Source: Blattamonas nauphoetae
Taxonomy: Eukaryota > Preaxostyla > Oxymonadida
NCBI GenBank assembly: GCA_033064195.1
Contig: JARBJD010000240.1
Location: 52,339 to 116,338, forward strand
Length of the DNA stretch: 64,000 nt
Direction: 5' to 3'
The position numbers and the translations under genes are program-made. The notes under the pieces were generated by a model, which saw only the letters and a list, made by a program, of their open reading frames with translations, did not search any database and was not told the origin of the DNA. Numbering within the stretch: the stretch's first letter is position 1; each line of letters begins with the position of its first letter. Below are positions 1 through 11,000 of the stretch, in pieces.

Positions 1-1563
1 GTTTCAGGGGCTGATCGATCCGGATCCTTCCCATCTTCCGAAGTTCGGTTGGCATCGACTGGGCTGGTCTCGTCTTGATTGATTTGAGCATCCACCTTGG
101 CGGAGGATGGATTGGTGGAGGGGAGAGGGAATGTTGGGTTCTGTGGAAGGGTCAGCGACAACACGAGATGTTGACCGAAAAGACTTTGGAAGGAGGACGA
201 GGCAGCGACGGCGGATTTGGCGGACTGGGAGGGGAAGAGAAAGAGGAGAGAAAAATGAAGAATGGAGAGAAGGGGGCGATGAATCGGGGGAAATGAAGAG
301 TGGGAGGATCGGTCGTTGAAATGACGCGATGACGCTAATGACAAAGAAACGGATGGGAGACACACCTCAACTCCACTGCTGTTCTTCCCAAACTGAACCT
401 TAGCTTCAAATTGAGCCTGATGCTGCAGGGCAGGGATCGCAATTCTTTCGATCAACCCAAATTGTTGAAAAAAGAGAGACAGCGATGCCACAGTAAGGAG
501 TTCATGCGAAGAAGGTGGTGAGGGAGCGAACCATCTAGCATTCGTCTCTGATAGAGAAGAGTCAACGTGAGAGGAGGACGGCGGGAGAGCAACGGTGGAT
601 TGGAGGATATAGACTGTGTTGGTGATCGTCTTCCCATCACACCACTCGACAATCAAACGACCAACACACTGCTGTCGACGGGAGGGTGGGGGAGGGTCTG
701 AAATGGGAAAAAGATGTGTGATGAAATTGATCAGATTTGATACCCTTTCTTTCGGGGAGTTCGTCAAGATCGAGATCACTCCGTTTAATAAGCCTTCCTT
801 CCAACTCCTTCTTTGCCTTCTCAGCCTCCGCACGAGAAGAAAAGGATACAAAACACTGTCGAGTTGGGACGGAGAAATCAAATGATGAGAGGCGTCCGAT
901 TCGTCTATGGGGAGGATAAACAAAGGGTGAGAGCATACTGGAGCCAGGACTGGAGGAGTTGTTGAGGGATTTGAGGTGGTATGCGAGAAATTAGAAGGGT
1001 GGTGTTTCGTTCTGCTAGTCCCACACGGAGGGTATGGTCGCCAATGGTCTGGAGAAGAGAGAAGAAAATTGGAGAAATAAGGGAAAAAGAGGGATTATGA
1101 GCTGTCAGAACAATTAAAATCGGAAAAAAGATGGTTTTCGGTTTGGATGGCATACAAATCGTTGTCCATTATCGATAATACGCTGAACGGTTTCTTCATC
1201 TGCATAATAGACAAAACCATATGCCAAGCGCTTTCTTTTCTTCTTGTCAAATCGAAGATCAAGTCGGGTGACTTCACCCAATTGAGCGAACGCCTCGTGG
1301 AGTTCAGTTTCACTTAAAACTTGTGGAATATCACCCAGAAATAACCCAACTATCGAAAAGAAGAGATTAGGAAAAAATTGAGGGATGATGATTGTTGAAT
1401 CAAGAAAATGGTGATGAAAACATTCTTCCTGGGCTGAAAGGAATGATAACAATGAGGGAGAAAAAAGTGATACAATTCTCCGCTTGTAAGGTTTCTTGGG
1501 ACATTGCTGAACTTGAAAATCTTAATAGAGTCTGGAATTGTAAGAAGAGGGATGTCTAGATCC
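1..1563 (-). CDS. RNA-binding protein with RRM domains (multi-exon, runs off window start)
   Basis: Probable nuclear or cytoplasmic RNA-binding protein. The clearest exon (1156-1349) encodes an RRM: beta-1 GLFLGDIPQ, helix SETELHEAFAQLGEV, then the RNP1-like YGFVYYAD. An intron at 1049-1155 (GTATG...CAG) joins it to TIGDHTLRVGLAERNTTLLISRIP, which ends RRM1 and starts a second RRM. RRM2 continues in 744-936 with RQCFVSFSSRAEAEKAKKELEG. Introns 698-743 and 225-365 lead to exon 366-697, with a possible third RRM half (LLTVASLSLFFQQFGLIERI), and to exon 1-224, a Ser/Pro-rich tail still open at base 1. The frame changes once within RRM2 near 940 without an obvious intron. The first exon (ATG near 1563, reading MDLDIPLL) is uncertain because its phase does not match the next acceptor. 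RRM class is confident; the specific orthologue is unknown. Confidence 0.7.
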
Positions 1564-1772
1564 ATGGAACCATAATAAAAAAATGAACATTCTTCTGGTT
1601 TCGAAGGACCTTCTGACCTCTGGATTGATGGGTGTGTGAAAAGAACTGCTGAGTGAAAAATGCAGACATCACATCGTGTAACAAATCTCAATATTTTTTG
1701 AAAAATTCAAAAAAGAGTTTGAAAGTGATTGGAAAATTGAAAAGTGAACTGTTAGAGAGGCGATTCAGAGTG

Positions 1773-1872
1773 TCACAGGTTGGAATTACATCTCAAATTG
1801 TGTCCAGTTCCTTTGAATGTTACATGTGACTTCTTCAACTCTCCCCAAAACGTGATCTCATTCAGATCGCCA
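1773..1872 (-). pseudogene. Relic of SPRY-type C-terminus
   Basis: About 33 codons read ITFWGEL..SHVTFKGTGHNL and match the C-terminal end of the SPRY-like gene ending at 37701 (ITFWGEETRSHVTFEGTGHNL). Only this tail is present, with no upstream domain, so it is a fragment left by duplication. It lies between the RRM gene and the small gene at 1998. Confidence 0.6.
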
Positions 1873-1997
1873 ATGGAGCCAGAATCCTCACGGGTTCAGA
1901 ACAGTAAGGTGGTTCGCGGGAAATAATATAGAAAACGGAACCCTTTACTCTTCGTCATCTCCTCCCTCCGACATTCGTTGCGTTCAAAGTGGAAGCG

Positions 1998-2364
1998 ATG
2001 GAGAACAATCAGACAGAAAAACTCGCCAAAGCGTCGTGGGTGCGTCTTGGATCAGTCATCAATGGAAAGGTGGTGAATCATTCGGAAAAATGGAAGAGGG
2101 TTTGCGTATCGTTCTTTGTGATGTATGTTTGCAATTTCTTTGTCAGGAATGGAAAAAGTGATTGGGAAGAAGGCTCTGGAACACGGTCGTTCAGTGTCCC
2201 AAGACCCGAACCGAACCCAAACGGCAGCAGAGTTTGTGTCTCGGATTCTGCCTCATCTTGGAGTAACTGAAGCGAGCGAGGCACCTGCACGATCAGGAAC
2301 GACAGAGACAGACACCAAAGTTGGAGCAACGTCCGAGCAGTCACTAGTTGAGCCCCAAACGTAA
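1998..2364 (+). CDS. Small two-exon protein, not recognised
   Basis: An ATG at 1998 opens MENNQTEKLAKASWVRLGSV and continues KWKRVC. A likely intron follows (GTATCG or GTATGT to TTTGTCAG near 2147). The downstream frame then reads MEKVIGKKALEHGRSVS...TAAEFVSRILPHLG, a charged mostly helical segment with a Ser/Thr/Glu-rich tail ending at the TAA near 2362. I could not find a donor giving a perfect phase, so the exact splice is open. No family recognised. The 300 bases that follow (2400-2770) hold nothing I can support. Confidence 0.4.
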
Positions 2365-2776
2365 AAAGAAGAATCTGGACTGTAAACAGACTAAGATTCA
2401 ACTGTTATAGACTTCTGTATCTGATCCGGTGAAAGCTCTTCTTTTAATCATTCGTCGATTTCTATTCTGTCTTCTCATGCACTTTCTTAATGTCTTCTGT
2501 TCCATTTCGTTTTCGTTTGATTTTTGTGTCCAACTTCTGTCTTGTGTTGCTTTGAGATTTTGCAGTAATTATCTTCCGAGGCGAGACGAGTCAAGAATGG
2601 TTTCAACGACTAGCTGGGCCGATCAGGAGAAACGATGAAGAAAGTGTAGATCACCACGTTATGAGTAAGAAAACAAAACCTTACATCAGAAAAATACGAG
2701 TGACATGATATCAATGAAGAACATCGAGTGAAATGTTGGTTTGTGGCGACCGAGTTCCTTTGGTGTGACGAGTCAT

Positions 2777-3781
2777 CTAGACATGGCGGCTACGGTTGAT
2801 TCCCAAAAAATGAAGGATGTTGTATGAGGAAAACATCAAAGTTGTTGCATTCCCCACTGATTCGTCGAGATTCTGTCTTTGTTCGAGTGTATCTCTGAAC
2901 CCTTCCTGCTCCAGTGTCTGCAACAATAACCGCCCTCCGCGCACGGATTTGGCTCCATTGTCCTTCCACTTCATGATTAAATTGGATATGGACGAGAGAA
3001 CGCTCATGTGCTCGTTTCTGTTTTCGGATTGGACGAGAATCGAGTGGAAGGCCATGGGGATGTTAGAAGACGAAAGAAAATTGTGAGTTGGTTGATGCAA
3101 CACACTCGCTTTAAAGATGCAGAATATCAACGGCTTGATAACAATGGAGACACTCTTCCACGGCAGTCGGAGAATCTGGTGACTAATACGGGCGAGTGAT
3201 GGCTCTATTGGAATGAACACTTCACGGAGGACCATATCTCGGATCGATTGATGGCCAGTGTTGGAATCGGTCGAGATTTTGCGACAACTGCGGGTTGAGG
3301 TGAGACGCAGGCCAAATTCAATAATCACGAGAACAGCGCGTAGGAGGCTCTTATCAGCGATCTCTGGAAGCTCCCGCAGATACGGCGTTAAAGGGGGGTC
3401 GTATTTTGGCCAGCGCGAGGGTAATTTCTTGAGGGTGGATTGGCTTTCCCTGAAGCATCGTTGAACGATGGGAATCGTATCCTCCACAATTGATGGAAAG
3501 GGCATCGACAAGAGAAGCACGAGCGAATCCAAAAATACACGGATGGGATCGGTTGATCCTTGTCCCAGTGCCATCATCAAATCGTAGCTGGTGAAAAGGA
3601 GAGGCATGTTCCAGCTAATGGAACGCAAAAATGTGGAAATTTGTCGAACAAGTGCCTCATCGAACGTGTATCCATCTCTGACCATGGAAATCAGAGATGA
3701 AAAAGCATGTGCTACAGAATCTACGGTGACGGGATCATTTCGACTCCATTTCAGGAACGGAGAGTATTTTGGAGCTGTCAT
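2777..3781 (-). CDS. Helical paralogue-family protein, copy 1
   Basis: A single-exon frame of 334 residues starting MTAPKYSPFLKWSRND. It is clearly paralogous over its whole length to the gene at 15755-16807 (350 aa, MTAPEYSPFLKWSRND) and to the C-terminal half at 30095-30694. The sequence is mostly alpha-helical with repeated Leu/Ile patterns, consistent with a HEAT/ARM-like solenoid. There is no signal peptide or membrane span. Conserved blocks are AHAFSSLISMVRDGY, a WNMPLLF motif, and LLLQTLEQEGF near the C-terminus. Function unknown; it appears to be a lineage-expanded family. Upstream non-coding sequence (3790-3990) is also shared with copy 2 and serves as an empty-site control for the insertion at 16988. 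Confidence 0.75.
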   Translation of the reverse strand: MTAPKYSPFLKWSRNDPVTVDSVAHAFSSLISMVRDGYTFDEALVRQISTFLRSISWNMPLLFTSYDLMMALGQGSTDPIRVFLDSLVLLLSMPFPSIVEDTIPIVQRCFRESQSTLKKLPSRWPKYDPPLTPYLRELPEIADKSLLRAVLVIIEFGLRLTSTRSCRKISTDSNTGHQSIRDMVLREVFIPIEPSLARISHQILRLPWKSVSIVIKPLIFCIFKASVLHQPTHNFLSSSNIPMAFHSILVQSENRNEHMSVLSSISNLIMKWKDNGAKSVRGGRLLLQTLEQEGFRDTLEQRQNLDESVGNATTLMFSSYNILHFLGINRSRHV

Positions 3782-4062
3782 GAGATGATGAGAAGGAAAT
3801 GAGGGATACCGTCTGAGGAGACCATTCTAATGTTGTGAAATTCTCTTGATAACTGTGGGACGTTTGTTTCTGATGATTTGATGGGACGATCAAGATCAAC
3901 TCTGAAAGGAGAACACATATGCTCGTGAGGAGTTGCAACTCAGGAGTTGACATTGAGAAAACACGACTGCCAATCGATTGACGATTTTAAACTCACAAAA
4001 GTGAAAGGATGAGTCACTGAAAACTGATTGTTGTGGGATCAGCTGTTTCACTTATTCTCCAC

Positions 4063-5131
4063 ATGCAATCATCTGCTAATTCGAGTCCATCTGACTCTTT
4101 ACATCGTTCCACCTCGCGGCAGATTCACAATGATCCAACTTATCTCCAAACACTTCCCCCATTGACTTTCACAGATTCTTCTCATTTCTCCCTAAATCAC
4201 ACAATAATCACCCGAACGAGTCCTAGTCAGGGTGACTATGGTGATTCTTTTTGGAGCTCTGCCCTTCATTCCGACCAATACGCATCTGGAGTGATCTCCA
4301 TCACAATCACGATTCTCTCGATTCCAGGTTTGCTTGATTCCTCCTCATTGTTTGATCAGATCACTATTGTCAGATCAATGTTGGTTTGATGGACTCCAAC
4401 GATCCAATTCCCAAAGTTGATGAAATCCTTGGATCTCGAGTCAAAAGTCTGTTTTTCTCTCTTCTCAGCGACTCAGACTCTGCCAGTCTCGACAGATATG
4501 GCTATCTCTGGTTCACCACTCCAGCAGACCATTTCAATGATTATTGCCAATCTGTTCTGAATGAAGGAGATTGTGTGCGAATGGAAGTTGATCTTGACTC
4601 AACACCTCGAACACTGCAATTCTTTGTGAATGGCGAGGCTGGATGGTGTTACGTGTCAGGAATCCCTTTATCAGTGCGAATTGGAGTCTGATTCTCTTCT
4701 CTCTCATTTTTCTCACTTTTCAGTCTTCTGTCTGTGTACAAGGAACATCATTCCGAATTGACAACATTTCTCGCCTCTCCCAACCCACTCCAATCTCAGA
4801 AGAAATACACAAGACCATCTGGAGAGCATTTCCGTCTCTGTGGAGGAAGGTGTGGCTCACTTGTTTTGGATTTATGGTCAGATGGAGCAGGAACTCTGTT
4901 TCAAGATATCTGCAGCTCGCCGCCGGACAGCATCGACGGGTAGTGCGTCAGCCGGTCGCCCATCTGCACGCGTTCCAAAAGTTTCTTCGCTTTTTCCTTC
5001 CGACGCTTTGGGCCATACCCACGGAACGTCAGAGGCAGCTCCACGTTCTCCAGGGCGGTCATCGACGCCAGAAGGTTGAATGTTTGGAACGCAAAACCAC
5101 TTTGAGGTTCGACGGGCAGGGGAGGAGATAG
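4063..5131 (+). CDS. SPRY-domain gene with a chimeric 3' end
   Basis: ATG at 4063 (MQSSANSSPSDSL). The SPRY core begins at TLPPLTFTDSSHFSL and runs through GLMDSNDPIPKVDE, KSLFFSLLSD, GDCVRMEVDLDSTPRTLQFFVNG and YVSGIPLSVRIG. Two short introns are inferred: about 4328-4359 (phase 1, restores the frame to GLMDS) and 4686-4723 (GTCTGA...TTTTCAG). The last exon opens SSVCVQGTSFRIDNISRLS..PTPISEE, as in the other SPRY copies, but lacks their conserved W-stop. It runs into sequence antisense to an ABC-ATPase fragment and stops near 5131. SPRY domains bind protein partners. The chimeric tail suggests a rearranged and perhaps non-functional copy. Confidence 0.65.
4907..5100 (-). pseudogene. ABC-transporter ATPase fragment (LolD/MacB/FtsE-like)
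   Basis: The minus strand reads GFAFQTFNLLASMTALENVE, then a charged helix, then HYPSMLSGGELQ. This is the Q-loop to signature-motif (LSGGE) segment of a bacterial-type ABC ATPase of the lipoprotein or macrolide exporter class. Walker A lies upstream and Walker B downstream in intact proteins; neither is here. The fragment stops exactly where it meets the SPRY 3' sequence (about 4907), and upstream (5110-5540) the reading becomes unrecognisable. It is best read as a gene piece cut at a rearrangement junction, possibly once acquired from bacteria. Confidence 0.7.
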
Positions 5132-5774
5132 AGAGGATATGGGAGAGAGTAGAAGAAGGAGAGGAGTAATGAAGGAAGAACAAAGCCACACAGATGCTTC
5201 AGGCGGATTGTGGCAAGCTCGTTGTCGGTTGTGTGAGGATTTGGGGAGACGAATGCTGAAGTGGGATTCCTGTGTGGGTGAGTGGAGAGGAAAGAACAGA
5301 AAAGGCCAGACTCGTCGATTCAGAAACAAGAACAAGTTTCGTGCCTGCTTTGCACATCCCGACCGAATCAGGAGTGTCCCCATCCCAATCAATTCTCTGC
5401 CCCAATGTCCCATCCTCGTTCTCAACATGAAGAGCAAGGTTGGACATCGATGACCGGCTAAGTTTCGACTGGATCACTCCCTTATTCCCCTCCAATGTCT
5501 CCGCTCCTGTCATCCCAATCATGTTCAATGGCTCACCCACTGAGTGGATTGTGAAAGAGATTCATCTTGATCAATGAACCCATTGTTTTGCAGATTCACT
5601 TCTCACGAAAACAGTCGTTCTAAACACCACCAATTACAAAGTAATATCTGAAATGAATAACGATGAGACTGACATGATAAGTTTGGAGAGAGTCTGAGCA
5701 AAGACTCGCTTCGGATGGTGTTGTTCTTGACGTCTTCAGAAGACACTCAACCATGAGGCCAAGGTGGTTCATGA

Positions 5775-8012
5775 TTACCATTTCACTTCCATCATCTCTT
5801 CTAAGATTGGTGTTGGATGTGAAAGGCGAGAAATGTTGTCAATTCGGAAAGATGTTCCATCTCCTTTGACAGAAGTCTAAAGAACGAGAAAAATGGGAGA
5901 AAAAAGAGAATCAGACTCCAATTCGCACTGATGAAGGGATTCCTGACACGTAACACCATCCAGCATCGCCATTCACAAAGAATTGCAGTGTTCGCGGTGT
6001 TGAGTCAAGATCAACTTCCATTCGAACACAATCTCCTTCTGCCAGTTCAGAACGGTAACAACTACACAACGTGGATGATGTAGTGCTGAAGTTGAGATAA
6101 CCATCGTTGTTGAGACTGACAGAGTCTGAGAAGATGAGAAGAGAGAAAAACAGACTTCTGACACGAGATCCAAGTAATGCACCAAGTGCAGGAATCGGAG
6201 ATGAAGAATCCATCAAACCAAAATGGATATTTCCTGTGTCATCTGTGAAGGATGGTGGAGAAATTAAAGATCATACAATCCAGAGAGAGAATCGTGATTT
6301 CAACAGATATCACTCCATTCGTGAAAATGTTGGGAAGCAACACCGAACTCCACGCTGAACCACCGTATGGATTTGTTCCAACACCAGTGCGAGTGATTTC
6401 GTTGTTGTTTACGCGAAAGTGAGACGGACATGTGAAGATAAAGGAAGACACGGCAGGTACTGTTAGTGTGACTGATCTGGGCACATCTCGCTGTGTGTGA
6501 GCGGCTCGTTTCAGTCTTCGATTCTCCTCCTGCGCGGCAGACAGTTTCCTCTCCAAAGTCTGTATTTTGGTTTTGTCAGCTTGATGTGCTTGTTCTTGCT
6601 TGTGGAGAAGTTGTTGAGTCTTCTTGTGTTCAGTCTGTTCTCGAATCAGCGCTTCATGTTCTTTCGCGTGTTCTTGTTGTTCTTTAGCACGTTCTCGTTG
6701 TTCTTTTTTGAGTTGTTGGCGAGTTGCTTCGAGTAGTGAGACTTGCTCACCGATCTGTGCATTCTGCTCATTGATTCGTGCTTCATATTTCTGCTTTGTT
6801 GCCTGAAATGCATTTTGAAACTGTTGGCGTGTTGTGTCGAGTTCTTGCGTGACGAAGCGAGAGAGTGGCGTTTCAGGACCCAACACACTCTGAAGACGAT
6901 TCGTTCGAACAAGTTCGGCAGACGAGATTCGTTGCGAAGGATTCTGAGAACACGGACAAAAAGAGGAAGAGATGAAGAGAGGGAAAGAAGGAAAGAAAGA
7001 AGGAAAGACACACTTTGCTCAGAAGAAGAGAGAGAAGAATCTGAACTTCTCCCGCAATCCCTTCCGAAGAGCAAATCTCACCAATGTCAAATCCCAAAAC
7101 CGATTTCTCAATCTCAACAGAACTCCCTCCAACAATCCACGAACGACTTGTCAGCATTTCCAGAAGAAGCTGCCCAAATGCCCACATGTCTCCCGCAAAC
7201 GACCCAATCGAGCTCCCTGTCTTTCCTGTCTTTCCTGCAAGTTTGAAGAATTCTGGCGCCCAACACTGCATCGTTCCACATTCCGCTGAGTTGCTTGTTT
7301 TCATCGTTCCTGTCCCAACAACTCCTCCAAAATCCCCTGACACATCACAAAGAACACACATCACACAAAACACAGAAAAGACCAGACAACCAAAATAATC
7401 ACGAAAATGAAGAATATGAAGGAAAAATGAAGAAAGAGGAAGAAATCGAGAGAAGAGCAAACCAAGTTTCGCAATCCCATCTTTCCCAATCAGAACATTC
7501 GACCCCTTCAGATCTCCATAGATCTCTCCATGTGAATGCAGAAACGCAATCCCGTCCAGAACATCTCGCATCACTCGATACACTCGCTGAAACACAAAAA
7601 CACAAACACTCACAAAACACACCACAAACAACATCAATCCATCAAGTAAATCAGAAATTACAAAAATAACAAAAAAAGAATTGAAAATTAGGAAAAGAGA
7701 ATGACAAACCACAACATCCATCTTTCCCCCAAGTTTCGAGTTTTCGCAAAGTTCGTCGTGAAGCGAGTGAGAACACAGTTCCAGAACAACAAAATGCGCA
7801 TTGTCCCCTTCAATCACCTCCACAAACCCAACCACATTCCGATGCTGGTTCTTCGAAAGTTTCGAGATTTCATGCTCATTCTTCTCGAAATCTGATTCCG
7901 ATGTGAACGGCAGGATCTTCATCGCAAAATGTTCATCCGATGGTGTTTTCGACACTTCGTGCACTGATCCAAATCTTCCTTGGCCCAGTGTTCGGATGAA
8001 TTTGTCTGACAT
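5775..8012 (-). CDS. Protein kinase / coiled-coil / SPRY fusion (arm A)
   Basis: Six exons (7710-8012, 7463-7586, 7014-7336, 6277-6943, 5917-6242, 5775-5876) give about 614 residues; all GT-AG introns are phase-consistent. Residues 1-260 are a kinase: glycine loop LGQGRFGSV, Lys32 (FAMKIL), helix-C Glu near 46, catalytic YGDLKGSN (Asp126, Lys128, Asn131), DFG Asp144 and APE near 171. All catalytic residues are present, but HRD is YGD, so it is a non-RD kinase. A long Gln/Glu/Lys coiled coil follows (about residues 285-410), then SPRY with DCVRMEVDLDSTPRTLQFF and the C-terminus ISRLSHPTPILEEMMEVKW-TAA. The start MSDKF is shared with the arm B copy. It is divergent from the receptor-like gene at 8365, sharing about 350 bp of intergenic DNA. 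Likely a cytosolic signalling kinase; substrate unknown. Confidence 0.85.
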
Positions 8013-11000
8013 TGAAATAAACAAGGTGAAGAATCAGAAAATAAAACGGATTGTTCTCAACAGAAATAAACAAGAGAGCGAAACGAACACTAAAAGAGTA
8101 CATTCAATCACACATGGTTCGGGAACCTTAACTTCAAATCGTTTCTTCGCTTTTGGTTGAGGTTGAACTGGCTCCATTTCCAAATCGTGGTTTGATCAAG
8201 TATATCGTGCTGTCATTGTGTCTCTCTCTCCGAAAGAGCGATATTCGGTGTGACCGTACATTTGGAAAATCTAATGTCGCCCAGAGTCCAACAGTCTGTC
8301 GCTGATCTGAACATTGACGAAGTATGGGTTCAAAATCAAACGTTTCTTTGTTTTCATCGTTTTGATGTTGCTTTGGATCTGTCTCTCCTTTATTCTTTGT
8401 TGTCTGCCTGACGTCCCGTCTTTTTTAAAACTTATCGAAAAGCATCGCTCCCAGAATCCACACCAATTGATTCTTCCATTCAGAATCACTGAATCATATT
8501 TTGCAGACGAAATCAACGTGACTGATGCGAACATTTCTGTTGTGGGGGATTCAACCAACTCAATCGTGTCCCATCCATTTCATTCCAGATCAGAATCACT
8601 TTTCATCTGTTCGAACGCAACATTGTCTCTATCGCAGGTGTCTGTTCTTCCAGACACGGCCCACATCTCAATTTTATCACTCTCTTCCATGTTAACGTTG
8701 TCGAACACAGTTATACATGGAACAACAGCACCCACATTCTTCATTTCTTCCGACTCGACAGTTGTGATTCTGAACTCAAAAATACTCCCCACACCAACCC
8801 AATGTTCCCTCTCTCCCCTTCTCGAGACCCACTCCCGAAATGACTCTTTTACAGTTCTTGGCTCTTCGTTCGCCAACGCGCAAGTTGCACCTGGTCATCC
8901 CCTCGTTGGGGATTACCGAACACGGAATGTCCAAATTCGGAACTGCGATGTTTGCAATCTCACATATCCAGCCGATACAGATCCAACCCAATGTCTTTTC
9001 TCACGCGGAGCCAGTACAACCTCCGAGACCGTCATCACAGGTGTCTCTGCGCTTACCTACGACAAAGGCGAACATCCGCTCTATGGTGGACTAATCCCTG
9101 AGATGAATGCGCCTCATGTGGAAACATCGATTACAAACAGCAGCTTCACCAGAATCAACGACGACAAACCAACATTCACGTGGAAGTCATATTGCCACGA
9201 TATGATCTTCCCGTCTGACAGTTTTGATTCGCGTACAACGACAACAACAACAATATTGGTCACACGATGCATTTTCAGGAATATCAACGCCCAATACGGG
9301 CGAGATGGAGGAGCCCTCTGTTTCAAGGACAGGGACACGGTAATGGTGACCCATTGCGCCTTCACCAACTGTAGAACGAATGCAGACGCTGGGGCAGTTG
9401 GGTATTATACAGGAAACACTTATTATCACGCTTTCAACAACCACACGGATTATCAGGCAGATGGATGGGCCGGCGGTGTTGTGATGGATGGAGGGGACAA
9501 TCTTGGCACAAATCGTGATTGTTATTACACAAACTGCACAGATCTCAAAAAGAATGAAATATACAATGGGGCAGGACTCCACTGTAACCTCGTCAACAAT
9601 GCGCGATTCATTTCCAACTGTTGGTTTGAGCAATGCAGCTCGGGAGGTGAAGGGGGTGGATTAGCTCTCCAAAATGACAAAAACACCACAGTTTTCAGTT
9701 GCAGATTCTCCGAAAACAAAGCACATTTTCGCGCTGCTTCGATCATGCTCTTGGAACAAGCCGCAGGATATAAAAACCCTGTCAGGATCTCGTTTTGTCT
9801 TTTCCACAAGAATGTGGGGTATGATCAAGGAAATGACGTGTCCCTGGCAGCTAGTTGGTTCGAAGATGGCGTCGACCGATCGCTGATCTTCACGGATTGC
9901 TGGACAGTGTCGCCTGAACCCAGAGTCGGTCGAAAGAACGTGACTTGGGACGGAATCGACAAATCGTTGTGTTCGCTGATCCATTACCCGGAATTGGTGA
10001 CAGCGAGCCACGACGGGGCGGACGACATGAAATGGTGCTGGGCGAACATCCACAAATGCCGGACAGTGGCTTTCTCGCTGGACGTGACGGAGTACGTTGT
10101 TGTGACGCATCTGCTGATCGAAGAGGGGGCATACGAGGACAACGAGATGAGCGTGGACAATCGGACAGTTTGGGTGGAAGGGAAAGCGGGGAATGTTGTG
10201 GAATTGACGCACAACAGCCAGAAGGCAGGATCGACAGCCTCGTCTCCTCTTTTTTCGGTGGTCTTGACGAACAACTTCACTCTCTCGGCTCTGACGCTTG
10301 TTCCGTCGGAGACTGCACAACTGATCGAAGTTGAAGATTCAGCTCTGACCCAGCTTCTGTCAGTGATTGTGGATTGCTCGTCGAAGTCGCTGACAACCAC
10401 ACTCTTCACTTTCAAGAAAGGAGCGACACTGATCAATCAGATGGAAGTGAAGGGAGGAGCGAGCAGCAACAGTGTGATCGCCCAAACAGGAGGCTAGCTG
10501 ACAATCGACGGATCGAAGTTCACGTCGATTCGGCAGACGGGAGGAAATGGAGGAGTGATATCGGGAACTGTGTCGCTCTCGTCAGCGTTCACAGTGAAGA
10601 ACACGCAGTTCGTGAAGTGTTCGTCCGCTGGCTTTGGAAACAGCATTTCGGTGTCGATGAGAGGGACTGGAACGTCGACGATGCCGATCCACCTGACCAA
10701 CTTGACATTCACTGCGGACCCAGCATACCCAGACAAGACAGTGGACGTGCTTGTGGACGGGTTCAACCTGAGCGAGACCATCTCCAATTCGACAATCCCG
10801 ATTTTTGACAAAACGATGGCCAATCGCGCGTGGGGGAGTGATTCGGTGAGTGGAGCGAACACGTCTCTGCTTGCGTATCTTGTCCCGATTGAGGTGGAAG
10901 TGGCAGTTCAAACGACTCCTGGATACGATGTTGGGAAGTGTGGTCATTACGAGCTGTTCTGCAAGTCTTTCCAACAATCGCTTGTTCGTGTTGTGAACAA

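Noticed and set aside
10495-10497. Reassignment of TAG/TAA to Gln as in some oxymonads
   Set aside because: Paralogous SPRY genes end at the same residue with TAA or TGA, the hydrogenase ends with TAG at a natural place, and conserved domains are not dotted with TAA/TAG.
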